Made by a program: the position numbers and the translations under genes. The notes beneath the pieces were generated by a model. That model searched no databases. It was not told the DNA's origin and saw only the letters and a program-made list of their open reading frames with translations. Of a stretch of DNA of 64,000 nucleotides, positions 1 through 8,690 are shown piece after piece (within the stretch, counting starts at the first letter, position 1; each line of letters opens with the position of its first letter). The DNA is from Thiomargarita sp. (GTDB lineage Bacteria; Pseudomonadota; Gammaproteobacteria; Beggiatoales; Beggiatoaceae): contig DYRG01000001.1 in the NCBI GenBank assembly GCA_020718845.1, forward strand, positions 62,001-126,000, given 5' to 3'.

Positions 1-630
1 GATAATTTTAAAGACATAAAAAGTGAAGATGAAGATCGTTTTAATGTAGCTAATCAAATTCATAAAGTTAGACATTTAGGACAATCGGTTTTATATAGAA
101 GAAATGCATTAGAAAAAGTTGGAGGATTTAATCCTTATTTGGCAAATGAAGAAGAATTAGAATTAGGGTTAAGATTAAGTGCGGCAGGTTATGAATTACA
201 ACGTATTCCAGTTCCAATGACCATTCATTACACCAAATACTATAGCAATGAAAACCCAAGCGGTTTAACTATGCGCCAAATTAAACGCGATTGGGCATTA
301 GGACGCTACATTGCATTAGGACAAGTTTTAGCGTTATTATGGAAAAATCCATTTCGGTTAGAATATTTAAAACTATATTGGAAAGCATTATTATTTGTCT
401 TTGTTTATTTCATTGGGATTTTAAGCCTTTTTAATATATCATTTTTTTTGATTTGGTTTATTTCATTAAGTATGTTTTTAGGATTAAGAACAATTGCAAA
501 AAAAAATCTAATGGATACAATGTTATATATCTTTGATTATTCATTGTCAGCTTATGGTTTTGTCGTTGGTTTTTTTAAATCTCCTTCTAAAATTGAAACC
601 TATCAACCACAACTTAAATTTATCAAATGA
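1..630 (+). CDS. Glycosyltransferase family 2, C-terminal part (5' end outside window)
   Basis: The reading frame is open from base 1, so the N-terminal nucleotide-sugar-binding part lies outside the window. The visible 209 residues hold the acceptor side of a GT-A fold: a segment reading GGFNP followed by the acidic NEEELELGLRL block typical of the ED motif of GT2 enzymes, then hydrophobic C-terminal helices (about residues 120-195) that would anchor it at the inner membrane. It most likely transfers a sugar during surface polysaccharide assembly. It overlaps the next gene by an ATGA, so the two are translationally coupled. Acceptor and donor cannot be told from the sequence. Confidence 0.8.
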   Translation, partial: DNFKDIKSEDEDRFNVANQIHKVRHLGQSVLYRRNALEKVGGFNPYLANEEELELGLRLSAAGYELQRIPVPMTIHYTKYYSNENPSGLTMRQIKRDWALGRYIALGQVLALLWKNPFRLEYLKLYWKALLFVFVYFIGILSLFNISFFLIWFISLSMFLGLRTIAKKNLMDTMLYIFDYSLSAYGFVVGFFKSPSKIETYQPQLKFIK

Positions 631-1490
631 AAGCGTTAAAAAATCTTTTTTGGAAATTGATTACATTTTCTGGCTTACCTTGGTTTATTCGAGAAGTTTT
701 AACGAGAAATAAAGCTGGTATTTTGTTATATCACGAACCCACGCCTAAAAATTTAGAAAAACATTTAAAGTTTTTGAGCAAACGTTATAATTTTATTACG
801 CTTGATTTATTAGTTGAAGCGATTTCAAACAAAGATTGGAGTAAAATTCCACCAAAAACATTAGTGATTACAATTGATGATGGCCATCAAAGTAATTATT
901 TGTTATTGGAAGTTTTTAAAAAATATCAGGTAAAACCTACCATTTTTGCTTGTAGTCAAATTGTAAATACCCAGCGGCATTTTTGGTGGAAAAATAATTA
1001 TCCAAATCATTATGAACTTAAAATGCTTTCTCGTAAAGAAATGTTGAAAAAACTTAAAGAAAAGGTTGATTATTTTCCTGAAAGAAATTATAAAGATCGG
1101 CAAGCACTTAATTTAGACGAATTTGAGCAAATGAAACCTTTTATTGATTTTCAAGCACATACTTGTTTTCATCCTATTTTACCGTTATGTGAAAACCATG
1201 AAAGCAAACAAGAAATTCAAAAATGTAAAACGGATTTAGAACAATTATTAAAACAACCTATTAAGCATTTTGCTTATCCAAATGGTGATTATACTCAAAG
1301 AGAAATTACTTATTTAAAAGAGGCTGGATATTTATCTGCTCGAACAGTTAAATTTGGTTGGAACATGATAGAAACTGATCCATTTCAACTACCTATTTTA
1401 AGTAGTAATGATGACATTTCAACTGACAAATTATCAGCTCAAATAACGGGCATTTTTAATTTTATAGAAAAAATAGTGAGTTTAAAATAA
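627..1490 (+). CDS. Polysaccharide deacetylase (NodB-type)
   Basis: A 287-residue protein with the NodB homology fold. TIDDG near residue 85 supplies the catalytic and metal-binding Asp pair, and HTCFHP near residue 180 supplies the HxxxH metal ligands; AYPNG further on matches the conserved R/AYPxG motif. It would remove N-acetyl groups from a sugar polymer or lipid-linked intermediate. The start overlaps the preceding glycosyltransferase (ATGA) and the stop overlaps the next start (TAATG), so it sits within one tight operon. No signal peptide is obvious, only a short hydrophobic N-terminus, so the action may be on the cytoplasmic or inner-membrane side. The substrate is unknown. Confidence 0.85.
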   Translation: MKALKNLFWKLITFSGLPWFIREVLTRNKAGILLYHEPTPKNLEKHLKFLSKRYNFITLDLLVEAISNKDWSKIPPKTLVITIDDGHQSNYLLLEVFKKYQVKPTIFACSQIVNTQRHFWWKNNYPNHYELKMLSRKEMLKKLKEKVDYFPERNYKDRQALNLDEFEQMKPFIDFQAHTCFHPILPLCENHESKQEIQKCKTDLEQLLKQPIKHFAYPNGDYTQREITYLKEAGYLSARTVKFGWNMIETDPFQLPILSSNDDISTDKLSAQITGIFNFIEKIVSLK

Positions 1491-2692
1491 TGATAAAAAG
1501 TAAAATAGCTTATATCACGAGTGATTTTCCAGTGGTAAGCCATACGTTTATTTCTCGTGAAATCAAAGAATTACAAAAACTAGGTCTTAAGATTGCTTGT
1601 TTTGCGATTCATACGCCGTCAGACCATGAAATTGCAGAAGAAGATAATGATTTTCGAGGAAAAGTTTTCTATATTTTTCCATTAAATAAATGGCGTTTCA
1701 TAAGTGTTCATTTAAAGACCTTTTTTCAATCACCTTTGAAATATTTATATTGGTTTTGGTATTTGATTAGTCGTCCTAATACACAAATGCGAGATCGTTT
1801 GCGCTGCGTATTTCATTTCTTTGAAGGTGTTTATTTGGCAGATGAAATGAAAAAACAGCAAATTAATCATATCCATTCGCATTTTTTGCAAGGAAATACT
1901 TCTGTTGCAATGATTGTTTCAAAATTTCTAAATATTACTTATAGTGTTTCAGTACATAATAGTACGCTTCCAATGGATAAAGTATTACAAAAAGAGAAAA
2001 TGGAACACGCAAAATTTTTGATTTCTATTTCAGAATATAATAAGAAAAAATTATTAGAAACCGATCCAAATAGTGAGAAGAAAATATTTGTTGTGTATTG
2101 TGGTTTAGACACGGATCGTTTTTTACCCAATCCAAAGTTGCCAGAAATCTTTACCTTTTTATCTGTTGGAAGATTAACGTGGGAGAAAAGTTATCCAGAT
2201 TTAATTGAAGCATGTCGAATTTTAAAAGAAAAAAACATTGTTTTTCAATGTATTATAATTGGTGATGGTAATGAACGCCAAAAATTAGAACAACTTGTTA
2301 AGCAATATAAATTAGAGAAAGAAGTTAAATTGGTGGGGTTAGTTTTACAAGAAAAAATCCAAGCATATTATGAGCAAGCGCATTTGTTTGTATTATCAAG
2401 CATAATAGAAGGAATTCCAGTAGTTTTGATGGAAGCAATGTCTAAAGGTTTGCCAGTAGTTGCAACCAATATTACAGGAATTCCAGAATTAGTTGTACAT
2501 GAGAAAACTGGCTTTCTCGTTCCAGTTAATCAACCTCAAGCATTTGCAAATGCTATCGAGCGTTTTATGAATAATCCAGATATAAGAAATACAATGGGAT
2601 TAGAGGGAAGAAAAAAAGTGGAACAATCTTTTCATATTGTTAAGAATGTTCTGGAACTTAAAAATGTTTTTGAAGCACAATTAGTAGAATAA
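1490..2692 (+). CDS. Glycosyltransferase family 4
   Basis: A 400-residue GT-B enzyme. The N-terminal half carries the acceptor domain (ITSDFP start, HSHFLQG region). The C-terminal half has SVGRLTWEKSYPDLIEA (about residue 225) and the EGIPVVLMEAMSKGLPV block (about residue 300), whose two glutamates form the E-x7-E nucleotide-sugar motif of GT4. It probably adds a hexose or hexosamine from a nucleotide sugar with retention of configuration. It starts within the stop codon of the deacetylase upstream and is followed four bases later by a second deacetylase, so the genes form one transcription unit. The sugar specificity is not readable. Confidence 0.9.
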   Translation: MIKSKIAYITSDFPVVSHTFISREIKELQKLGLKIACFAIHTPSDHEIAEEDNDFRGKVFYIFPLNKWRFISVHLKTFFQSPLKYLYWFWYLISRPNTQMRDRLRCVFHFFEGVYLADEMKKQQINHIHSHFLQGNTSVAMIVSKFLNITYSVSVHNSTLPMDKVLQKEKMEHAKFLISISEYNKKKLLETDPNSEKKIFVVYCGLDTDRFLPNPKLPEIFTFLSVGRLTWEKSYPDLIEACRILKEKNIVFQCIIIGDGNERQKLEQLVKQYKLEKEVKLVGLVLQEKIQAYYEQAHLFVLSSIIEGIPVVLMEAMSKGLPVVATNITGIPELVVHEKTGFLVPVNQPQAFANAIERFMNNPDIRNTMGLEGRKKVEQSFHIVKNVLELKNVFEAQLVE

Positions 2693-2695
2693 ATT

Positions 2696-3475
2696 ATGAT
2701 AAACCGTCTTTTAAAATTGAGTATTGCATTCATATATGCCAGTGGTTTAATTTTTAGAAAAAAAGAAACCTTGGTCGTGTTATGCTATCACGAAGTAACT
2801 GCTCAACAAAAACAAAACTTTATTAGACAATTAGATATATTAAAAAATAAAACTCAACCTGTCTTTGCAGATGCACCATTTTTAGAATCAACTACATTAC
2901 AAAGAGTGGCAGTAACATTTGATGATGGTTTTGCTAATTTATTGGAAAATGCTTTTCCAGCAATGAAAGAAAGAAATATTCCTGCAACCATTTTTATTCC
3001 GAGTGCTTGTTTAGGAAAAGAACCTTCGTGGTTAAAATACACAAACCATGAAAATGAGCATGAAATGTTAATGTCTGAGCAACAATTAAAAGAAATTTCG
3101 GAGCAAATCTTAATTGGTTCGCATAGTTTTTCTCATGCTGATCTAACAAATGAAAGTGTTGATGTAAAAAACGAATTAATCCAATCAAAACAACACCTCG
3201 AAACGTTATTAAAAAAAGAAATCACTTTATTAGCTTTTCCTTACGGTCGTTCAAATGAAGTATCAAGAAATATTGCTAAAAATTTAGGTTTTAAGCGTGT
3301 TTTTAATGCTGATCCAATTTTAGAGGAAAGTGATTTCTTTATGGGACGAGTAGATGTTTCTCCTGATGATTGGAAAATTGAATTTCATTTAAAGATTTTA
3401 GGTGCGTATGCTTGGTTGCCAAAAGCATTTCTTTTGAAAAGAAAAATTAAGGAAAAATTAAATGTCAAATTTTAA
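2696..3475 (+). CDS. Polysaccharide deacetylase (second copy)
   Basis: A 259-residue NodB-type deacetylase. VTFDDGF near residue 80 gives the Asp pair, GSHSFSHADL near residue 140 gives the HxxxH metal site, and LLAFPYGR near residue 180 is the third conserved motif. It is shorter than, and only distantly similar to, the deacetylase two genes upstream, so it is not a recent duplicate. Its 3' end overlaps the next gene by 14 bases. Two such enzymes around one GT4 suggest that de-N-acetylation of different residues or at different steps is part of this polymer's biosynthesis; that is inference from order. Confidence 0.85.
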   Translation: MINRLLKLSIAFIYASGLIFRKKETLVVLCYHEVTAQQKQNFIRQLDILKNKTQPVFADAPFLESTTLQRVAVTFDDGFANLLENAFPAMKERNIPATIFIPSACLGKEPSWLKYTNHENEHEMLMSEQQLKEISEQILIGSHSFSHADLTNESVDVKNELIQSKQHLETLLKKEITLLAFPYGRSNEVSRNIAKNLGFKRVFNADPILEESDFFMGRVDVSPDDWKIEFHLKILGAYAWLPKAFLLKRKIKEKLNVKF

Positions 3476-4517
3476 CGTAGAAATTGATAATATTAATGAA
3501 CAACAATGGTCAACTTTATTAGAACAATTTAATGATGCAAGTTTGTATCAAACATGGTCGTATGGAGCAATTCGTTGGGGTGAACATAATTTAAGTCATT
3601 TAATTTTAAAACAAAATGAAACAGTTGTTGCAATGGCGCAATTAAGAATTGTTAAGAAACCTATTATTGGAGGTATTGCATATATTCGTTGGGGTGGTTT
3701 GTGGCAAAGAAAAAATCAAGAAAATCAAAATGATATTTTTAAAGAAATGATTGTTGCACTTAAAGAAGAATATGTAAAAAAACAGGGTTTGTGGTTAAGA
3801 TTATTACCCAATATTAGAGAAACTGAAGGGCAACCCTATATTGAAATATTAAAACAAGAGGAATTTCAACATAATATTCCCTTTGAAGGAGGAAGAACAA
3901 TTTATGTTGATTTAAATTTGCCTTTAGAAACATTAAGAAATAACTTGCAATCGCGTTGGCGTAGTTATTTGAAAAAAGTTGAGCAAAGTGAGTTAAAAAT
4001 AGTCGAAAATAAATCTCAAGAAGAACTATATGAAGTCTTTTCAAAAATGTATCGAGAAATGCACCAACGTAAAGGATTTGTAGAATATGTCGATATTGAA
4101 GAATATCGTATTTTACAAACGAAATTACCTAAACAATTTAAAATGAAAATTTTAGCGTGTGAATTGGAAGAAGTTCCTCAAGCCGCAATTATTTGTGCAG
4201 CATTAGGAAATATGGGCATTTATGTGTTAGGTGCAACCAGCGATGAAGGTTTGAAAAATCGTGGTTCATACTTATTGCATTGGAAAATGTTAGAATGGTT
4301 AAAAAGTGAAGGTTATCATTGGTATGATTTGGGAGGAATTGATCCAGATAAAACACCTGGAACAGCACAATTCAAATATGGATTAGCAGGTAAATTAGGG
4401 ATTGATTCTAAGCCAATTGGACAATTTGATATTTGTTTTAATCCGTTAAGTAAATTAACCATTAAAACCTTAGATGGGTTAAGAAACTTGCAACGTTTAA
4501 TTAAAGAAAAAAACTAA
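3462..4517 (+). CDS. FemAB/GNAT-like (BioF2-type) acyltransferase
   Basis: A 351-residue protein of the GNAT-fold FemAB-like group found in polysaccharide clusters. Supporting features are WSYGAIRWGEHN near residue 30, the IRWGGLW strand, the RKGF segment, and a C-terminal YDLGGIDPDKTPGTAQFKYGLAGK block, which is characteristic of lipid II glycyltransferase-like and PEP-CTERM-associated FemAB proteins. It probably moves an amino-acyl or acyl group onto a sugar intermediate in the cytoplasm. The start lies inside the upstream deacetylase with an AAGGAAAA ribosome site. No exosortase or PEP-CTERM substrate is visible in the window. The exact donor is unknown. Confidence 0.75.
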   Translation: MSNFNVEIDNINEQQWSTLLEQFNDASLYQTWSYGAIRWGEHNLSHLILKQNETVVAMAQLRIVKKPIIGGIAYIRWGGLWQRKNQENQNDIFKEMIVALKEEYVKKQGLWLRLLPNIRETEGQPYIEILKQEEFQHNIPFEGGRTIYVDLNLPLETLRNNLQSRWRSYLKKVEQSELKIVENKSQEELYEVFSKMYREMHQRKGFVEYVDIEEYRILQTKLPKQFKMKILACELEEVPQAAIICAALGNMGIYVLGATSDEGLKNRGSYLLHWKMLEWLKSEGYHWYDLGGIDPDKTPGTAQFKYGLAGKLGIDSKPIGQFDICFNPLSKLTIKTLDGLRNLQRLIKEKN

Positions 4518-4532
4518 ATTAAGGAAAGAAAA

Positions 4533-5408
4533 ATGTCACTTTCTTATGTTTTAATGACTTCAGCACGAAATGAAAGCAAATATATTGAAGGAACGCTTAA
4601 ATCAGTTGTTTCACAAGAAATTTTACCTCAAAAATGGGTGGTGATTAGCGACGGTTCAACTGATGGAACTGATGAAATTATTCAAAAGTATGCAAATCAA
4701 TATTCCTTTATTCAATATGTTCGCGCAGAACCTAATTTAGAGCGTAATTTTGCTTCTAAAGTATTTGCATTACAAATTGCTTTAAATATTTTTAAGAATG
4801 AAAGCTATGATATTATTGGAAATTTAGATGCAGATATAACATTTAAATCTAATTATTTTGTTGAAGTATTGAAACGTTTTGAAAACGATCCACAATTAGG
4901 TGTTGCGGGAGGAGTTGCTTATGAAGAACATGGAGGAAAAGTTGTTCCTTTAGAATATTCATTTGATATGAATGTGTTGGGAGCAAATCAAAACTTTCGC
5001 AAAATTTGTTGGGAGCAAATAGGTGGTTATCGTGCTTTATTACGAGGTGGAGAAGACGCATTAGCCGATTTAATGGCGAGAATGTATGAATGGAAAGTGC
5101 GTTCCTTTCCTGAATTACAATTAATGCATCATCGTCCAATGGGGGTTGGAGAAGGTCGTTTATTGAAAGCAAAATATGGGTTAGGAAGATTAGATTATTC
5201 ATTTGGTTATCATCCTTTATATGAAATTGCAAAATGTATTTCTCGGTTAAAAGAACCTCCTTTTATAACTGGAAGTATGGCAAGATTACTAGGTTATTCA
5301 ATTGCAGCCTTAAAAAGAGAATCTTTGGCAATTCCAAAAGAAGCCGCAATGTTTTTAAGAAAAGAACAATTACAACGTTTAAAGATTGTTTCAAACAACA
5401 AATCATGA
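4533..5408 (+). CDS. Glycosyltransferase family 2
   Basis: A 291-residue GT-A enzyme. SARNESKYIEGTLKSV at the N-terminus, SDGSTDGTDEI near residue 40, and NLDADITF near residue 93 (the DxD-type metal site) are classic GT2 motifs. GGEDALADLMARM near residue 175 serves as the acceptor-side acidic motif. No long membrane helices are seen, so it is probably a soluble or peripheral cytoplasmic transferase acting on a lipid-linked sugar. AAGGAAAG precedes the ATG. It sits between the FemAB-like gene and a sugar oxidoreductase gene in the same operon. Confidence 0.88.
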   Translation: MSLSYVLMTSARNESKYIEGTLKSVVSQEILPQKWVVISDGSTDGTDEIIQKYANQYSFIQYVRAEPNLERNFASKVFALQIALNIFKNESYDIIGNLDADITFKSNYFVEVLKRFENDPQLGVAGGVAYEEHGGKVVPLEYSFDMNVLGANQNFRKICWEQIGGYRALLRGGEDALADLMARMYEWKVRSFPELQLMHHRPMGVGEGRLLKAKYGLGRLDYSFGYHPLYEIAKCISRLKEPPFITGSMARLLGYSIAALKRESLAIPKEAAMFLRKEQLQRLKIVSNNKS

Positions 5409-5436
5409 TAGTTATTATAAATTTTGAGGAATACAG

Positions 5437-6501
5437 ATGAAAATTGGTTTAATTGGTTGTGGAATTATTGCAGAAACACATGCAATGGTTCTAAAGAAAG
5501 TGAAACCTGATGCGCATTTAATTGTGTGTGATGTTAATCTTGAGGCGGCAAAGAGTTTTGCTCAAAAAATCAAGGCTCAAGGTGGTGTGTATGCAAATAT
5601 TGACGATCTTTTAGAACAAGAACGTCCAGATGTTATTCATATCATGACACCCGTTTCTACACATTATGAAACCACGAAGAAAGCATTATCTGCGGGTTGT
5701 CATGTTTATTTAGAGAAACCTTTGACAGAAACGCCAGAGCAATTTAGTGAATTGCATGAGTTAGCAAAACAAAGAAATCGTATTTTAGCAATGGGTTATA
5801 GCACGTTAGGAATGCCCGTTGTAATGCAAGCAAAACAATTGGTTGATTCAGGCAAATTAGGGCGTTTAATTGCAGTGCATTGTGATTTCATGTGTGCGTG
5901 GGGTGGAAATACCATTCCAGAAGAAAAACCCGACCATTGGACTTATACTTCAAAGGGAGGAATTTTGCAAAACATGGTTGATCATCCAGCGAGTTTAATT
6001 GTCGATGTTTTAGATAATCCCGAAACATTGCAATACCAATATCATTATGCACGAAGAAACTTGTTACCTTTTGATCCGCCCGATCTATTACATATTAGCT
6101 TACAAAATGATGATCAAATGGGTTCATTAACGCTTTCTCTTGGACATGGAAATGGGCATCGAATTGCTAATTACTATTTAGAGAAAGGAACGATTACAAT
6201 TGATATGACGCGACAATTATTTAGCGTTATTCAAGGGAGTGGACCGCCAAATATCATTAAGAAAACCCTTTCAGGTATTACAAGTGGTTTCTCATGGGCG
6301 GGCGGTTCTATTGGAAATGTTTTTAAAGTAGCAACGGGTAAATTGCGTCGTGCACCTGGTATTTTTAGTTTGATAGAAAACTTTTATCAAACTATTGAAG
6401 GTCGCTCTCAATTATTAGTGAAAGAAGCGATTGCTTTTCAAATGGTTCAAATGTTGGATAATATTTGGACAGATATAAACAATCACCCTTTGCAAGATTA
6501 A
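5437..6501 (+). CDS. Gfo/Idh/MocA-family sugar oxidoreductase (WbpB-like role)
   Basis: A 354-residue NAD(P)-dependent oxidoreductase. The N-terminal Rossmann motif is GLIGCGIIAETH, and the EKPLTE motif near residue 95 supplies the catalytic lysine region of this family. The C-terminal domain is the usual alpha/beta substrate domain. With the hexapeptide acetyltransferase at 10637 and the DegT aminotransferase at 11135, it could perform the oxidation step of a WbpB-WbpE-WbpD type route that makes a 3-acetamido sugar nucleotide. That role is inferred from company, and the UDP-sugar 6-dehydrogenase of that route is not in the window. GAGGAA lies ahead of the ATG. Confidence 0.82.
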   Translation: MKIGLIGCGIIAETHAMVLKKVKPDAHLIVCDVNLEAAKSFAQKIKAQGGVYANIDDLLEQERPDVIHIMTPVSTHYETTKKALSAGCHVYLEKPLTETPEQFSELHELAKQRNRILAMGYSTLGMPVVMQAKQLVDSGKLGRLIAVHCDFMCAWGGNTIPEEKPDHWTYTSKGGILQNMVDHPASLIVDVLDNPETLQYQYHYARRNLLPFDPPDLLHISLQNDDQMGSLTLSLGHGNGHRIANYYLEKGTITIDMTRQLFSVIQGSGPPNIIKKTLSGITSGFSWAGGSIGNVFKVATGKLRRAPGIFSLIENFYQTIEGRSQLLVKEAIAFQMVQMLDNIWTDINNHPLQD

Positions 6502-6516
6502 AATAGGAGCGATTTC

Positions 6517-7473
6517 ATGAAGATTTTAATTACGGGTTTCTCTGGCTTTGTTGGAAATCAGGTTGCTAAAGCGTTGAAAGCCCAAGGGCATTCATTACGT
6601 ATCTTATTGAATAAACACACAATTACGCGTCGTGAATATAAAGCATGGGGTGATATTGAAATTGTTTGGGGAACGTTTCATAAACCTGAAATTGTTCAGA
6701 AAGCACTTGAAGGAATTGATGTGGTTGTACATAGTGGTTGGTCTTTTAGTCCGCCAAATGTTGTTCGTCCAACCGTAAATGAGCAAGGAACGCGCTTATT
6801 ATTTGAGGAAAGTGTAAAAGCGGGCGTGAAGAAATTTATTTTTCTAAGTTCTATTGCTGTGTATGGAATGCAATCCCAACGAGAAGAAACTATTTCAGAG
6901 CAATCTGCGTTTGCAACAGGTGAGCAAGCAGATTTCATTTATGCCGCAGAAAAGATTTCAACTGAGCGTTGGTTACAAGAACAAGATACCTCAAAAATGC
7001 CTTTAATTATGTATCGCCCCGGACCTATTTTTGATGAGAACAAAGGACCAATCAAAGGCGGGATTATCAAATTAGGACCTTGGCATATTGGATTAAACAT
7101 TGGAACGGGTAAAAATCAAATCCCTTATGTTCATGTGAAAGATGTTGCAAATGCGATTGCATTAGGGGTAGAAAACTTAAATACAAGCACCACGTTAAAC
7201 ATTGTTCCATCTGAAGAATTGACTTTGAAGAATTGGATTAGAGTTTGGGGGCGTTTCAAAGGTATTAATTTGCACCCCGTTTTGTTACCCACTTCTTTGA
7301 TGAAAGTAGTTAATGTGGGTGTGAAGTTTTTGAAGAAAATGCTCGGTAAAAGCGGCGATATTCAATATGTTATTGCAACTTCCACTTGTGATATGCTTTA
7401 TACCAATGAAAAATTAAAGCAAGAATTAGCGTGGAACGATGATGTAACTTTACGTTATACTAAATTGATTTAA
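6517..7473 (+). CDS. NAD-dependent nucleotide-sugar epimerase/dehydratase (extended SDR)
   Basis: A 318-residue extended short-chain dehydrogenase. The start ITGFSGFVGNQVAKAL contains the GxxGxxG dinucleotide motif, SSIAVYG near residue 108 supplies the Ser region, and YAAEK near residue 145 is the YxxxK active site. It probably epimerises, reduces or dehydrates a nucleotide sugar for the surrounding polysaccharide pathway. It follows the Gfo/Idh gene by 15 bases with a TAGGAG ribosome site. A small hairpin after the stop separates it from the next glycosyltransferase. The product sugar cannot be named. Confidence 0.85.
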   Translation: MKILITGFSGFVGNQVAKALKAQGHSLRILLNKHTITRREYKAWGDIEIVWGTFHKPEIVQKALEGIDVVVHSGWSFSPPNVVRPTVNEQGTRLLFEESVKAGVKKFIFLSSIAVYGMQSQREETISEQSAFATGEQADFIYAAEKISTERWLQEQDTSKMPLIMYRPGPIFDENKGPIKGGIIKLGPWHIGLNIGTGKNQIPYVHVKDVANAIALGVENLNTSTTLNIVPSEELTLKNWIRVWGRFKGINLHPVLLPTSLMKVVNVGVKFLKKMLGKSGDIQYVIATSTCDMLYTNEKLKQELAWNDDVTLRYTKLI

Positions 7474-7479
7474 TTTCTA

Positions 7480-7503
7480 AGGGGCATGAAAGTGCCCTTT
7501 ATT
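7480..7503 (+). terminator. Weak hairpin between polysaccharide genes
   Basis: GGGGCA and TGCCC pair around a short loop and are followed by a mixed T/A stretch. It could attenuate or process the transcript between the epimerase and the next gene rather than stop it fully, since all neighbours share one strand. Confidence 0.45.
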
Positions 7504-7520
7504 TCAAAAGGATACATACA

Positions 7521-8687
7521 ATGTCAGCGCGTATTGCAATGGTTGCCTTTTCTTACTATTTATTTGAACCGCGTATTCGTCGTGAAAGCGAAGCATTAGC
7601 AGATGCTGGGTATGAAGTCGATGTCGTTTGTGTTCAAAAAGAGGGAGAACTGCGTGAGGAAATCGTTCATAATGTTCACATTTATCGAATGCCATTACAA
7701 AGAAAACGTGGCTCTAAATTAAGATATATTTGGGAATATTTTTATTTCGCCTTTTCAGCATTTCTAAAAATTACGTCTTTACATTTCAAAAGAAAATATA
7801 AAATTATTTGTGCGCATAATATGCCCGACTTTCTCGTTTTTACGGGATTAATTCCACGTTTGATGGGTGCAAAAATCATGTTAGATTTACATGATCCGAT
7901 GCCCGAAGTTTTTATGACCAAATACGAGAAAGATGAAACAAATTTTATTATTCGTACCTTAATTTTTTTAGAGAAAATAAGCGTTAAATTTTCTAAAGAA
8001 GTTTTTACACCAAACATTGCATTTAAAAACCTTTTTTTGCGCAGTTGTCCCGCAGAGAAAATGCACATTGTGATGAATTCTCCCGATGAGAACATCTTTA
8101 CGCCTAGAAATCCCGATAATAAACCCGATCCAAATAAATTTACAGTTATGTATCATGGATCAATTGTTGAAAGAAATGGGTTAGATATTGCTTTGTTTGC
8201 GATTGAAAAACTAAAAGATAAAATCCCTAATTTAATCTTTCATGTTTATGGTGAAGGTGACTTTGTTCCTCGTTTTTTAGAATTAATTAAAGAACTACAG
8301 ATTGAAAATTGCGTTAATTATCACGGACAAACTTCATTAGAAAACATTGTTGCAGCGTTAGAAAAAGCAGATTTAGGTGTTGTTCCAAATAAATCAAATG
8401 CTTTTACGCAACTCAATGTTCCTACACGGATTTTTGAATGTTTAAAAATGAATAAACCAGTCGTTGCACCCGCCACTCGAGGCGTATTGGATTATTTTGA
8501 TAAAAATAATCTATTTTTATTTGAACCTGGTAATGCTGATGATTTAGCAAAAACCATTTTAGAAGTTTATGAAAATCCTGAACAACGCCAAGTAATTTTA
8601 GAAGAAGGCATTAAAATTCTTCAAGAACACGCTTGGGAAAATGAAAAACAACTTTGGATTAAAGTCTTCGATCAATATACGGTTTAA
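7521..8687 (+). CDS. Glycosyltransferase family 4
   Basis: A 388-residue GT-B transferase. The N-terminal MSARIAMVAFSYY and EPRIRRE segments match the acceptor domain of GT4 members from exopolysaccharide clusters. The C-terminal domain has YHGSIVERNGLD near residue 210, VYGEGD near residue 245, and a RIFECLKMNKPVV block near residue 310 with the conserved Glu that contacts the nucleotide sugar. It is cytoplasmic or membrane-peripheral. AAAGGA precedes the ATG. The next gene follows after three bases, so they are co-transcribed. Confidence 0.88.
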   Translation: MSARIAMVAFSYYLFEPRIRRESEALADAGYEVDVVCVQKEGELREEIVHNVHIYRMPLQRKRGSKLRYIWEYFYFAFSAFLKITSLHFKRKYKIICAHNMPDFLVFTGLIPRLMGAKIMLDLHDPMPEVFMTKYEKDETNFIIRTLIFLEKISVKFSKEVFTPNIAFKNLFLRSCPAEKMHIVMNSPDENIFTPRNPDNKPDPNKFTVMYHGSIVERNGLDIALFAIEKLKDKIPNLIFHVYGEGDFVPRFLELIKELQIENCVNYHGQTSLENIVAALEKADLGVVPNKSNAFTQLNVPTRIFECLKMNKPVVAPATRGVLDYFDKNNLFLFEPGNADDLAKTILEVYENPEQRQVILEEGIKILQEHAWENEKQLWIKVFDQYTV

Positions 8688-8690
8688 ATT